In this document: positions 29,359-38,969 of the stretch, piece after piece | Layout: every line of letters starts with the position of its first letter | How positions within the stretch are numbered: position 1 is the stretch's first letter | Assembly (NCBI RefSeq): GCF_008365385.1 | Contig: NZ_QOVF01000002.1 | Span: 186,001 to 250,000 of the forward strand | Origin: Halopseudomonas laoshanensis | GTDB lineage: Bacteria; Pseudomonadota; Gammaproteobacteria; Pseudomonadales; Pseudomonadaceae | Direction: 5' to 3' | Length of the DNA: 64,000 nt | The notes under the pieces: generated by a model | Told to the model about the DNA's origin: nothing | Seen by the model: only the letters and a program-made list of their open reading frames with translations | Database searches by the model: none | Translations under genes and position numbers: made by a program

Positions 29359-31149
29359 TCAGCCCGACGCCTGATGGCTCTCCAGGCCTGGCTTGATGGC
29401 CACCAGGTTTTCGCACACTACGCTGAATCCACTGATTTTCTTGGCTTCATGTTTGGCGTGTGAGGCCATTTCCGCCAACTGCCCCGGGTCGGTTATGCCA
29501 TGCCCGCTCGCCGGCAGGAACACGACCCCCACCGATAACTGCAGCAACCCATGATGGCGCCATTGGCCATGCCGGTCCGGCGCGGAAAATCCTTCCGCGG
29601 CGAGGTGTTCCGGGCGATAGAAAGCACCACAGAGCTGCTGGAAGCGTTGATCCAGCAGTTGCAAACGCTCGCGCCAGTCAGCACTGCGTAACACCAGCAT
29701 GAAATCGTCGCCACCTATGTGGCCGACGAAATCGCAACGCGGATCACACAGGCTTTTCAGTATCTGCGCCAGCCCGAGCAGCACCTCATCACCCTTGCCG
29801 TAGCCATAAATGTCATTGAATGGTTTGAACGCATCCAGATCGATATAGCACAAGCGGGCGGCTTGACCATTGGCCAGCAAACGCGCCAGACACTCCTGAA
29901 TCGGAATATTACCGGGCAGCAAGGTCAGCGGATTGGCGTGCCGAGCCTGGCGAAGTTTCAGCTCGGTGATATGCCGCAGTACGTCGATCACCCGACCCAG
30001 CCCCGCGTATTTCCCATCACGCAGGATGATGAAATCCTCTTCCATCCTTTGCCGGGCACGGCTGGTCAGCAGCCGGCTGACGCGCTCCAGGCTCTGCTGC
30101 ACGTCCACTACCAGGTAGTCTCTGTCCATCAGATGCGATATCGGCTTGCGCCCGTGCAACTCGGTGGCAAAAGGCTTGAGCATGGTCTGGCTCAAACTGT
30201 GGCAATGCACTGTACCTACCGGCTCGTTGGCATCGTTGAGGATCGCCAGGCTGTTAAGGCTGGCCTGCTGATGAAAGCGCGCCAGTACCTGGCTGACGGT
30301 TTCACTCTGATGCACTCCCGGCACGACTATCAGCAGAGAATCAAGCGCCTGTTGCGGCTCCGGAGTCTGCTCGGCATCGCGGCTGGCCAGATGCGCCTGC
30401 ATTGCCTTCTGGCAGGCGGCCGGCTGGGTTTCCGGGCGGCCCAGCCAGTAACCCTGCACCCAGTCAACGCCCATCTCCTCAAGTACCTGCAGCTCCTCAG
30501 TCTGCTCAATACCTTCGGCAATGATGTGCGCTTGCGACGCCTTGGCCAAATTAAGAATCGAGCCGACAAACTCCCGCTTGAGCGGGTCAAGATGAATGCC
30601 GTCGATAAAGTGTCGGTCGATCTTGACGAAATCCGGGCGCAATTCCGACCACAGGCGCAGGCTCGAATAGCCCGCGCCCAGATCATCCAGGGCAATACGA
30701 AATCCCATCTCCCGGTAATGCACCAGAGCGCTCTGCAACAGCGCGAAGTCATCAATGGGTGCCTGTTCCGTGAGTTCGATAACCACCTGGTCGGGCGTCA
30801 TGCCGCAGGATTTCAGCATCGCCAGCGTACGACCCGGGTAATGCTGCTTTTCCAGCAGGCTTTCCGGCGACACATTGAGGAACAGGCTACCCGGCAACTG
30901 CATGCGGCTAAAGGCGATCACCGCTTTACGCCGGCAAAGCATCTCCAGCTCGGTCAACAAGCCACACTGCCGCGCCGTAGCAAACAAGGTCAGCGGCGAA
31001 TGCAGAGAACTATTGGACGGGCCACGGCTTAACGCTTCATAACCGACGATGCGTTGCTGAACCATAGATACGATAGGCTGGAAAAGAACCGACACTGCCT
31101 CCTCCCGCAGGATAGACAGCAGAGCCTGATGTTGTTCATTGAGAGTCAT
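29359..31149 (-). CDS. EAL-CBS-GGDEF cyclic-di-GMP protein
   Basis: The 596-residue cytosolic protein has an N-terminal EAL phosphodiesterase domain (about 15-250) with the EAL motif (residues 38-40), DDLGAGYSS, VKIDRHF, AEGIEQ and QGYWLG, all expected metal and catalytic residues. Then a CBS pair follows (about 270-390), and a C-terminal GGDEF domain (about 405-570) with GGDDF at 479-483. The EAL part looks active. The GGDDF has Asp for the fourth-position Glu, and no RxxD inhibitory site stands five residues upstream. CBS domains usually bind adenosine nucleotides and could tune the output. No transmembrane or signal segment is visible. It is monocistronic. Confidence 0.9.
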   Translation of the reverse strand: MTLNEQHQALLSILREEAVSVLFQPIVSMVQQRIVGYEALSRGPSNSSLHSPLTLFATARQCGLLTELEMLCRRKAVIAFSRMQLPGSLFLNVSPESLLEKQHYPGRTLAMLKSCGMTPDQVVIELTEQAPIDDFALLQSALVHYREMGFRIALDDLGAGYSSLRLWSELRPDFVKIDRHFIDGIHLDPLKREFVGSILNLAKASQAHIIAEGIEQTEELQVLEEMGVDWVQGYWLGRPETQPAACQKAMQAHLASRDAEQTPEPQQALDSLLIVVPGVHQSETVSQVLARFHQQASLNSLAILNDANEPVGTVHCHSLSQTMLKPFATELHGRKPISHLMDRDYLVVDVQQSLERVSRLLTSRARQRMEEDFIILRDGKYAGLGRVIDVLRHITELKLRQARHANPLTLLPGNIPIQECLARLLANGQAARLCYIDLDAFKPFNDIYGYGKGDEVLLGLAQILKSLCDPRCDFVGHIGGDDFMLVLRSADWRERLQLLDQRFQQLCGAFYRPEHLAAEGFSAPDRHGQWRHHGLLQLSVGVVFLPASGHGITDPGQLAEMASHAKHEAKKISGFSVVCENLVAIKPGLESHQASG

Positions 31150-31298
31150 TGGAGTACCGGCAGAATGAAAACGGCCCGCTCTGCATCACTACGGGTACCG
31201 AGCTAGCGAAAGGCCACAAACAGCCATGCCATGCTGAACGGCGAATATGACAACCAGATGACAGCAGCCACGAGTACCAGCCGGTTTTGCCGTTTGCC

Positions 31299-31325
31299 CG
31301 CCAGGCAGCGGTCGGCTGCCTGGCG
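31299..31325 (-). terminator. Terminator-like hairpin after the fatty acid transporter
   Basis: A perfect 11-base inverted repeat with a five-base loop lies about 20 bases past the transporter stop (minus strand). No T-run follows, so termination by this hairpin is likely but not certain. Confidence 0.5.
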
Positions 31326-31344
31326 TCAATAGATCCCCGCTAGC

Positions 31345-32652
31345 TTAAAGCCAGGTGAGCCCGATACTGATAATGATCCCGGTGATCACCAGCAGCATCA
31401 GGCAATAGCCCATGATGTCCTTCGCCTTGAGCCCGGCTATCGCCAGTACCGGCAAAGCCCAGAAGGGTTGCAGCAGATTGGTCCAGGCATCACCCCAGGC
31501 CACAGCCATTGCCACGCGCGGAATGCTGGCACCCAGCTCCTGCGCTGCAGGCAACATCACCGGGGCTTGCACAGCCCATTGCCCACCACCGGAGGGCACA
31601 AATATGTTCACCAGCCCTGCGCTGATAAAGCTCCAGAACGGCAGACTTTCGGCGCTGGCCAGCGAGACAAACGCAGCGGAAATGCTCGCCGCCAGCCCCG
31701 AGGCGGTCATCACGCCCATGATGCCGGCGTAGAACGGAAACTGAATGACGATACCTGCACCGCCTTTCACCGCTTCATTCAAGCTGTTCAACAAACGGCG
31801 TGGGGTCTGGTGCAGGATGATCGCCAGAAACAGGAACATGAAATTGACAATATTCAGGTTCAACCCGCCTTCATTGATAAAATACTGAACGATGTAAGCC
31901 AGACCGGCAAAGCCGACCAGCCAGGCCAGAATTCGGCTGTTCTCCAGATGCTCGGCCGGGCGACTGATGACGATCTGATCATCAGCGTTATCCTCAAGAA
32001 TCTTGGGATCCACATAAACACTGTCCTTTTCCTCGGGCAGCATCAGACGATTCACCGTTGGCACGACGATAAACAGCGCTACTACGATGGCCAGGTTGAA
32101 GAACGCAAAAATGGTCTCGCCGGTACCGATAATGCCGATGGTGCTTTCACTAAAGTGCCCATCGGTGGCGATGACCAGCGGAATGGAGCCTGCCAGCCCA
32201 CCATGCCAGACAATAAAGCCCGAGTAGGCGCTGGCTATCAGCAGCGGATAATGCACGCGGATCTGGCGCGCCAGCGCTTTGGCAAACAGCGCACCTACTA
32301 CCAGACCAAAACCCCAATTGATCCAGCTGGCGATTAACGCGACAAAGGTCACCAGCACAATTGCTTGCCCTGGTGTCTTCGCCAGGGAGGCCAGACGGTC
32401 GAGAATATTGCGCACCAGCGGCGTGCTGGCCAGCATAAAGCCGGTCACCAGCACCAGCAGCATCTGCATGGAGAAGCTCAACAGATCCCAGAAGCCCTGC
32501 CCCCACATCTGAATAACCGCCATGGGTCCATGCCCCTCAAAGATCATGGCTGCGGCAAACGCCACCAGGGTCAATATCAGCACAAAGATAAAAGGGTCTG
32601 GCAGGTAGCGATCCACCAGTTTAACCAAGGGTCTGGCTGCGCGATCAAGCAT
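31345..32652 (-). CDS. Short-chain fatty acid transporter (AtoE family)
   Basis: The 435-residue membrane protein belongs to the AtoE family of short-chain fatty acid permeases, with many hydrophobic helices and the segments YLPDPFIFVLILTLV and SWINWGFGLVVGALFAK. AtoE imports acetoacetate or butyrate in characterised bacteria; the substrate here is not proven. The ATG at 32652 was preferred over an upstream start for its GGGGAC ribosome binding site. No ato degradation genes accompany it. Confidence 0.85.
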   Translation of the reverse strand: MLDRAARPLVKLVDRYLPDPFIFVLILTLVAFAAAMIFEGHGPMAVIQMWGQGFWDLLSFSMQMLLVLVTGFMLASTPLVRNILDRLASLAKTPGQAIVLVTFVALIASWINWGFGLVVGALFAKALARQIRVHYPLLIASAYSGFIVWHGGLAGSIPLVIATDGHFSESTIGIIGTGETIFAFFNLAIVVALFIVVPTVNRLMLPEEKDSVYVDPKILEDNADDQIVISRPAEHLENSRILAWLVGFAGLAYIVQYFINEGGLNLNIVNFMFLFLAIILHQTPRRLLNSLNEAVKGGAGIVIQFPFYAGIMGVMTASGLAASISAAFVSLASAESLPFWSFISAGLVNIFVPSGGGQWAVQAPVMLPAAQELGASIPRVAMAVAWGDAWTNLLQPFWALPVLAIAGLKAKDIMGYCLMLLVITGIIISIGLTWL

Positions 32653-32876
32653 GTGGGTGTCCCCGTTTTTTATATGATTATGCTGGCCCTGCCTCGACAT
32701 TTTGCGCCACAGTAACCAGATAAGGCCGATCCTAGCAGCAGATCAAGCCCTTGATAGAACATAGCTGCTGCTGGGTCGTTTGTCTCAGGAATCCCATCTC
32801 CGCTATCGCGTTATTTCTCGGGCTATACTTACCCCGTTGTAATGCCTTAGCGGCCCCAGCCATCCTGTGGAGACTC

Positions 32877-34370
32877 ATGACTGAATCCAGTACCAATAGC
32901 CCCCAATTCGATAACAGCTACGTGTTGTTGCCGGCGCTTTTCTACAGCAAGCAAACGCTCGCGCCGGTAAAGGCACCCGCCCTGATTCGCATCAACCATG
33001 CGCTCGCCGACCAGCTTGGCATCTCCGCCGACTGGCTGGAGTCACCATCTGGATTGCAGGTGCTGGCGGGCAATGAAGTAGCACCCGGATCGCTGCCAAT
33101 CGCCACGGCCTATGCTGGCCACCAATTCGGCGGCTGGAATCCGCGCCTGGGGGACGGCCGTGCGACACTTCTGGGTGAGGTGATAGGCAAGGACGGCCAG
33201 CGTTACGATATTCAGCTCAAGGGCGCCGGACGCACTGCTTACGCCCGTGGCGGCGATGGCCGTTCGCCGCTGGGACCGGTGCTGCGCGAGTACGTGATCA
33301 GCGAGGCCATGGCCACGCTAGGCGTACCTACCTCGCGCAGCCTGGCCGCGGTGACAACGGGCGAGTACGTCATGCGCGAGGGAATGCTGCCGGGCGGCAT
33401 CCTCACCCGCGTCTGCAGTAGCCACATTCGCATCGGCACCTTTCAGTTCTTCGCCGGGCAGAATAACCATGAGGCAGTAAAGACTCTGGCTGACCATGTC
33501 ATCGCCCGGCATTATCCGCAAGCCGCGGAGGCCCAGCGACCCTACGCCGCGCTCCTGCGCGCGGTGATTGCCCGGCAGGCGGAGCTGATTGCGCAGTGGC
33601 AACAGCTGGGCTTTATCCATGGCGTAATGAACACCGACAATATGCTGGTCTCCGGCGAAACCATTGACTACGGCCCCTGCGCCTTTATGGACAACTATCA
33701 CCCCAACACCGTCTACAGCTCGATCGACTCCGGTGGACGCTACGCTTACGGCAACCAGCCGGGTATCGGCCAGTGGAATCTGGCCTGGCTGGCACGCGCG
33801 CTGCTGCCCTTGATCGACGCGGATGAAGACCTTGCGTTGCAGGAAGCCCAACAGGCGATTGATGATTACGTGCCCCAGTACCAGCGCGCCTATGACCAGA
33901 TCATGGCCGGCAAGATCGGGCTAAGCCAGGCTGATACCGAGAGCAAAGCCTTGGTAGAAGAGCTATTGCAACTCATGGCTGCGGCGAATGCCGACTACAC
34001 CCTGACCTTCCGCCGTTTGGCCGAGCTTGCTGCACCGGGCGAATACGAGGGCGACAGCGTAGCCGAGCTTGCCGAGTTGCCGGCGAGTCTCTCCCACTGG
34101 ATCACCGAGTGGGAAGCGCGATTAGACAGTGACCCGGCCGATGCGCGTGAGCGCCAGCAGCGCATGCTGCGCTTGAACCCTGCGTATATCCCACGCAACC
34201 ATCTGGTCGAAGAGGTAATCAGGGCGGCCGTGGATGACCATGATCTGCAGCCATTCCATCGCCTGGTGGAGCGCCTGGCGGAGCCCTTCCGGTTTGATGC
34301 CGCCGATGACCGCTACGCCACTCCACCCACACCAGAGCAGGTGGTAGCTCGCACCTTCTGCGGCACATGA
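32877..34370 (+). CDS. selO: Protein adenylyltransferase SelO (YdiU family)
   Basis: SelO is a pseudokinase-fold enzyme that transfers AMP to Ser/Thr/Tyr of target proteins, with a role in redox stress known from E. coli and yeast. The 497-residue product has YAGHQFGGWNPRLGDGRATLLGE, QLKGAGRTAYARGGDGR, FIHGVMNTDNM and DYGPCAFMDNY. A Cys stands third from the C-terminus (FCGT), where animal SELENOO has selenocysteine. The ATG at 32877 has a GGAG just upstream and fits the family start; the longer frame adds 42 residues without homology. Confidence 0.93.
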   Translation: MTESSTNSPQFDNSYVLLPALFYSKQTLAPVKAPALIRINHALADQLGISADWLESPSGLQVLAGNEVAPGSLPIATAYAGHQFGGWNPRLGDGRATLLGEVIGKDGQRYDIQLKGAGRTAYARGGDGRSPLGPVLREYVISEAMATLGVPTSRSLAAVTTGEYVMREGMLPGGILTRVCSSHIRIGTFQFFAGQNNHEAVKTLADHVIARHYPQAAEAQRPYAALLRAVIARQAELIAQWQQLGFIHGVMNTDNMLVSGETIDYGPCAFMDNYHPNTVYSSIDSGGRYAYGNQPGIGQWNLAWLARALLPLIDADEDLALQEAQQAIDDYVPQYQRAYDQIMAGKIGLSQADTESKALVEELLQLMAAANADYTLTFRRLAELAAPGEYEGDSVAELAELPASLSHWITEWEARLDSDPADARERQQRMLRLNPAYIPRNHLVEEVIRAAVDDHDLQPFHRLVERLAEPFRFDAADDRYATPPTPEQVVARTFCGT

Positions 34371-34395
34371 GAATGCCCCTGTAACAATTCTAAGT

Positions 34396-34935
34396 TCAGG
34401 CTGACGGACCACGCGTACCCTGCTGCAGGCTCTCCAGCCAGGCAGGGTCGAATTGATACTGGTCAATCGACAGTCCCATTTCCAGCATCGCCTGGCGATG
34501 CTGGTCAACCTGCCCACCGAGATCATTCAATGCCTGCGGGTTGCCATCCAGTCTGTGCATTTCGGCCAACCCCAGATGATAGAAGCGCAGCAGCTTCATG
34601 GCCGCTGGCGAACCGGTTCTGACCCCCGCCTCCACCTGATGCATGGCATTGGTTATTTTCATCAGGCTACGCTTGAGCTGCCAGCCATACGCCGCCGACG
34701 CCATCCACGGCTGGGTCCAGAACACATTCCGTACCAGTGCGACAGAGATTGCCAGCCCCAGCAGCACGCCGCCCAGGTTCCAGCGAAAATTACTGTCTTG
34801 CGCACTGCCAAACAGTGCCACCGCAATAGCTGACAGGGACATCGCCAATACCCCAAACACCAAAGCCACAATGAGCGTGCTCTTGCGCGTTTGCTGGCGA
34901 TACTGCTGCGGATCAAGACGGCGTATTTCAAACAC
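34396..34935 (-). CDS. DUF3087 membrane protein
   Basis: The 179-residue protein has two transmembrane helices in the first 70 residues (about 20-45 and 50-70) and a cytosolic helical tail with FYHLGLAEMHRLDG. The pattern fits the DUF3087 family seen in gammaproteobacteria; its function is unknown. It is convergent with selO. No partner gene is adjacent on its strand. Confidence 0.8.
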   Translation of the reverse strand: MFEIRRLDPQQYRQQTRKSTLIVALVFGVLAMSLSAIAVALFGSAQDSNFRWNLGGVLLGLAISVALVRNVFWTQPWMASAAYGWQLKRSLMKITNAMHQVEAGVRTGSPAAMKLLRFYHLGLAEMHRLDGNPQALNDLGGQVDQHRQAMLEMGLSIDQYQFDPAWLESLQQGTRGPSA

Positions 34936-35148
34936 CTGAGCAACCCTCGGCGATCCCGGTCCAAACGATGTCTACTTGCAACGCTGTCATGCCAGCCACC
35001 TCCAGTTTTTTCTGCAACGAACGCACCCTGCTCCTGATGCAGCCCGCTCCCATAGTAACCGCCTTGAGACACCCCGTCTGAATGGTTATTCTGGAGCGTC
35101 AAAAGGTGCCCATTCCGGCGCCAGGCAAATATGACGAGGAGAGTACGG

Positions 35149-36282
35149 GTGGCTGAAGAAATCAAGGAACAGATTCTGTATGGCTTACCCCATTCCCTTT
35201 ATACCGGTATCGCCCGCAGCTACCTGCGCACCCAGGGCATCCCCTTTCGCGAAGTGTCCAGCCACCATCCTGATTTTGCCCGACATATCAAACCGATTAT
35301 CCAGCGCAGCATCGTCCCGGTGCTGGTTACCCCGGCCGGCGAGATCATTCAGGACAGCCTGGATATCATCGATCACTTCGAGCAAAAGCAGCCGCGCTAT
35401 CCGGCTTACCCTGACACCCCGCTGCAGCGCATTCTGGCCGTCCTGATCCAGTACTACGGCAGCCAGAGCCTGCTGCGGCATGCCATGCATTACCGCTGGT
35501 CTTATCTTGAACAACAACAGAATTTTCTCTACGACGCCTTTTCCAACGGCGCCCCACCCGGAGTCGCCGAGACGCTAATGCAGCGAATGCAGTCCTACCT
35601 GCCCGGTCTTGGCGTGACCGCAGACAGCATTCCTCAGATAGAAGCCTCTTATCATGAGCTATTGGCCGTTCTTAATCGGCACTTCAGCGAGCACCCGTTT
35701 GTGTTTGGCGGTCGCCCGAGTGTTGCGGACTATGGCCTGATCGGCCCTCTGTTCGCGCATCTGGGTCGTGACCCGGCGCCCGCTGGCGTGATGAAGCGCG
35801 AGGCGCCGCGGGTATATCGCTGGGTGGAGCGCATGCTCGCGCCTGGGCTGGATGCGGTGGAATTTCCTGACTACGGCACCGCGTGGATAGCCGAGGATGC
35901 CATTCCAGAAACCCTCAAGGCGCTACTGCACCTTATGGCCCGGGACATGCTGCCAGAGCTGACCGACAAATTGGCCTATCTCGACGCCTGGGTCAGCGAG
36001 CACCAACCCGCGGACGGTGAAGCGGTATCGGCCAAACCACATCAACGCATGATCGGCCAGGTGCATACGCATTTTCGCGGCGTGCCGGTCACAGCGGGGG
36101 TGGAACCTTATTTGCTCTATATTCTGCGCCGGGCGACAGCGGTGCTGGCCGACTTGAACGAAACCGATCGTCAGCGCGTATCAACCGCGCTGACCCAGGT
36201 CGGCCTGCTTGAGGCAGTACCGCAGCCCAGCAGCTACTCCGTAGGCCGGCGCAACCATATTGAGGTCTGGGAACGCCAATAA
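35149..36282 (+). CDS. Glutathione S-transferase-like protein
   Basis: The protein has an N-terminal thioredoxin-like domain (LYGLPHSLYTGIARSYLRTQ, with the cis-Pro VPVLV and a DSLDIIDHFE motif) and an unusually long helical C-terminal region, 377 residues in all, compared with about 200-220 for a typical GST. It probably binds glutathione, but the reaction is unknown. The GTG at 35149 is favoured because AGGAGAG lies seven bases upstream; an ATG at 35131 is in frame but has a poor site. Confidence 0.78.
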   Translation: MAEEIKEQILYGLPHSLYTGIARSYLRTQGIPFREVSSHHPDFARHIKPIIQRSIVPVLVTPAGEIIQDSLDIIDHFEQKQPRYPAYPDTPLQRILAVLIQYYGSQSLLRHAMHYRWSYLEQQQNFLYDAFSNGAPPGVAETLMQRMQSYLPGLGVTADSIPQIEASYHELLAVLNRHFSEHPFVFGGRPSVADYGLIGPLFAHLGRDPAPAGVMKREAPRVYRWVERMLAPGLDAVEFPDYGTAWIAEDAIPETLKALLHLMARDMLPELTDKLAYLDAWVSEHQPADGEAVSAKPHQRMIGQVHTHFRGVPVTAGVEPYLLYILRRATAVLADLNETDRQRVSTALTQVGLLEAVPQPSSYSVGRRNHIEVWERQ

Positions 36283-36307
36283 CGCAACAGAACCGCGTCA
36301 GACAGTC

Positions 36308-36655
36308 CTAATCCCAGGGCTGCCCTTTGGTCCGTTCCACGCGCTTGGCGCGCTGATGCATTGCCGCTTTCGCCAGCATGTTGGCGCTGACTGGAGCGGT
36401 CAGGAACAGGAAGATAGTGATCAGCAGTTCGTGCATGCTCAGCCCCTCCCCCCGCGAACTGAAATAGATCAGCGAGCCGATTACCAGGGCCCCTACGCCG
36501 AGCGTCGTGGCTTTAGTTGGGCCATGCAGACGCATGAAGAAGTCAGGTAGTTTCCACAAGCCGATCGAGCCGATCAGCGCGAAGAGACTACCCAGCAGAA
36601 TCAGCGAAGCAACAATCCATTCCACCGCGGTTGCGCTATGAATCGCCTCTAGCAT
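36308..36655 (-). CDS. mrpG: Mrp antiporter subunit G (operon 1)
   Basis: The 115-residue membrane subunit of the multi-subunit cation/proton antiporter. It has three hydrophobic helices, the second containing GSIGLWKLPDFFMRLHGPTKA, the family hallmark, and a short cytosolic end. It is the last gene of the downstream Mrp operon (42087-36308). Confidence 0.92.
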   Translation of the reverse strand: MLEAIHSATAVEWIVASLILLGSLFALIGSIGLWKLPDFFMRLHGPTKATTLGVGALVIGSLIYFSSRGEGLSMHELLITIFLFLTAPVSANMLAKAAMHQRAKRVERTKGQPWD

Positions 36656-36688
36656 GTCAGCTCCCCGCTCGGCTGGTTATTCGGCTTT

Positions 36689-36958
36689 CTATTCAATGAT
36701 GTCACCCCGCAGCAGGTGCTTGGCGATCGCCACTGTGCCGACAAAGCCCATCACTGCAATCAGCAGTGCTGCCTCAAAAAACAGATCAGAATCCAGATAC
36801 AGACCCAACAGGATGATCAGTGCGATGGCGTTGATATACAGCGTATCCAGCGCCAGGATGCGGTCTGGCAGGTCCGGGCCCTTGAGCAGACGCAGCATGT
36901 TCAGCACCACTGCCACGGCCATGATGCACAGGCAAAGTAGAATTACGGAGTGGAGCAC
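36689..36958 (-). CDS. mrpF: Mrp antiporter subunit F (operon 1)
   Basis: This 89-residue protein has three transmembrane helices and the conserved GPDLPDRILALDTL loop. It starts at a GTG (36958) and overlaps the end of the mrpE gene by 16 bases, so it depends on translational coupling. In the Mrp complex F sits with E and G beside the D subunit. Confidence 0.92.
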   Translation of the reverse strand: MLHSVILLCLCIMAVAVVLNMLRLLKGPDLPDRILALDTLYINAIALIILLGLYLDSDLFFEAALLIAVMGFVGTVAIAKHLLRGDIIE

Positions 36959-37449
36959 TGGAAGACCTCCATGAGCGGCCGCTCGTAGCGCTGTTTGATG
37001 GTTTCAATCAGTTCCTGCTCATCGGCCACATCCAGGCCGTGAATCAGCAGTGTTTTGCGATCATCGCTGATGTCCGAAGACACAGTGCCAGGCGTCAGCG
37101 AGATGGTACTGGCGAGCAGGTGAATGGCAAAGTCGTGGGTCAGTTCAACCGGGTACTCCACAAAGGCAGGCCGTAGCTTGCTGCTGGGCCCAAGGATCAG
37201 TTTGGCCACATCCAGATTGGCCATGAGAATATCGCCCAGTACCCGCAGGGTAAAACGCAGCAATACCAGCGGCTTGTGTAACCTCGGTGGGTCTGGCCAG
37301 AACACATGGGTGATCAGCGGAATACCCCAGGCCAGAAAGAAGCCCATGATCAGCGTGCCAGCAGAGAGATCGTTCATGATCAGCTGCCAAACCACGACCA
37401 GAAACAGACTCAGCCAGGGGTGCGGCAAAAGGGTTCTGCGCGTTGTCAT
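36943..37449 (-). CDS. mrpE: Mrp antiporter subunit E (operon 1)
   Basis: The 168-residue subunit has two or three N-terminal helices and a soluble C-terminal domain with SLTPGTVSSDISDDRKTLLIHGLDV, typical of MrpE. It overlaps the mrpD gene by ATGA and mrpF by 16 bases. It should lie in the membrane arm of the complex. Confidence 0.92.
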   Translation of the reverse strand: MTTRRTLLPHPWLSLFLVVVWQLIMNDLSAGTLIMGFFLAWGIPLITHVFWPDPPRLHKPLVLLRFTLRVLGDILMANLDVAKLILGPSSKLRPAFVEYPVELTHDFAIHLLASTISLTPGTVSSDISDDRKTLLIHGLDVADEQELIETIKQRYERPLMEVFQCSTP

Positions 37450-38969
37450 GGCTGACCTCCTGGCGCGAATGACTGCAGGGTCAGCACCTGCTGAATGTAC
37501 TCATCCGGGTTAAGCAACTGCGCCGCCGTGGCATTCAGGTACTCCAGTACGGGCGCGGCAAAGACCACCAGCAACGGGCTCGACACCAACAACGCCAACA
37601 TCGCTGTCATGCGCAGCGGATCCAGCGGCTCTCCGGCATCGGGCGCCGCATCGCGACGCCAGAACAAGGTACTGCCGGCGCGGCTTAGCGCGACCAGAGT
37701 GACCAGACTACTGCCTAACACAATCGCGTAGAGCCAGCCGGCCAACATGCCGCTGCCTGCGGCGCTGAGTAACAGCAGTTTACCGATAAATCCTGATAGC
37801 GGCGGCATCCCTGCAACGGATACAGCGGCGACAAAGAACACGCCACTGAGCATCAACGAGCCGGGCATCTCCGGGCCTGGCACCAGACGAGATGCGAAGC
37901 GCGGCCCGCGCAAGCGGCTGATAATGCCAGCAAACAGGAACAACCCACCGCTGATCCAGGTGGTGTGCATCAGATAATACAGACTGGCCGCCAGCGCTTC
38001 CTGAGTGCCGATCGAAATGCCCGCCAGCAGCGTGCCAACTGAAACGACTACCAGATAGGCTACCAGGCCATTAAGACTGCTGGCGGCCAATGCGCCGATG
38101 GCGCCCATCGCAATGGTGATCAACGCGATTGGCCAGAGCCAGTCTTGAGCCATGAAGGCCAGCATGCCGGCATCGTCGCCGAACATCAGTGTGTAGACGC
38201 GCAAAATCGAATACAGGCCGACCTTGGTCATCACCGCAAACAGGGCTGCCACCGGGGCGCTGGCTGCGGAATAGGCTTTCGGCAGCCAGAAGTACAGCGG
38301 AAAGATCGCCGCCTTGAGCCCGAACACCACCAACAACAGCATGCCCGCAGCACCCACCAAGGGGGCATCGGCGACTGGCACTTCGGCGATCTTGACCGCC
38401 AGATCTGCCATGTTCAGCGTGCCGGTCACGCCATACAAGGTACCCACCGCAATCAGGAACAGCGCCGAGCCAAACAGATTGAGCAAAACGTAATGCAGCC
38501 CGGCCCTGACCCGCGACGACCCAGCGCCATGCAACAACAAGGCATAGGAGGCAATCAGCAGAATCTCGAAGAAGACGAACAGGTTAAACAGGTCGCCGGT
38601 CAGAAATGCGCCGTTAATGCCCATCAGCTGAAACTGGAACAGTGCGTGGAAGTTGCGACCCAACCCGTCATCACCGCGCAACGCGTACAGAATCGCGCCG
38701 ACCGCAAGGACTGCAGTGATCAACAGCATCAGCGCGGCCAAGCGATCTACCACCAGCACGATGCCAAAGGGTGGCATCCAGTTGCCGGCGGCATACACGC
38801 CAATACCTTCACCCGCCTGACTCATCAGGATCAACGCCAGGGGGACCTGCAAAATGGTCGCGCCCAGAGACAGGCTGCGCTTGACCGACATCTGGCTGCG
38901 CGCAATCAGCAACAGCACAGCGCCCATGAACATCGGCACCAATATGGGCAACACCGGGAGGTGGTTCAT
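37446..38969 (-). CDS. mrpD: Mrp antiporter subunit D (operon 1)
   Basis: This 507-residue NuoL/M/N-like subunit carries the proton path. Visible key residues are the Glu of FFEILLIASYALL and the Lys of MTKVGLYSILRV in the antiporter helices, with the LKAAIFPLYFWLPKAYSAAS loop. It overlaps both neighbours by ATGA. Sequence fits the Pseudomonas Sha/Mrp type. Confidence 0.95.
   Translation of the reverse strand: MNHLPVLPILVPMFMGAVLLLIARSQMSVKRSLSLGATILQVPLALILMSQAGEGIGVYAAGNWMPPFGIVLVVDRLAALMLLITAVLAVGAILYALRGDDGLGRNFHALFQFQLMGINGAFLTGDLFNLFVFFEILLIASYALLLHGAGSSRVRAGLHYVLLNLFGSALFLIAVGTLYGVTGTLNMADLAVKIAEVPVADAPLVGAAGMLLLVVFGLKAAIFPLYFWLPKAYSAASAPVAALFAVMTKVGLYSILRVYTLMFGDDAGMLAFMAQDWLWPIALITIAMGAIGALAASSLNGLVAYLVVVSVGTLLAGISIGTQEALAASLYYLMHTTWISGGLFLFAGIISRLRGPRFASRLVPGPEMPGSLMLSGVFFVAAVSVAGMPPLSGFIGKLLLLSAAGSGMLAGWLYAIVLGSSLVTLVALSRAGSTLFWRRDAAPDAGEPLDPLRMTAMLALLVSSPLLVVFAAPVLEYLNATAAQLLNPDEYIQQVLTLQSFAPGGQP

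Noticed and set aside
29719..31032. A 437-codon open frame on the plus strand opposite the EAL-CBS-GGDEF gene
   Set aside because: Antisense shadow; composition is that of a complementary reading of a GC-rich gene.
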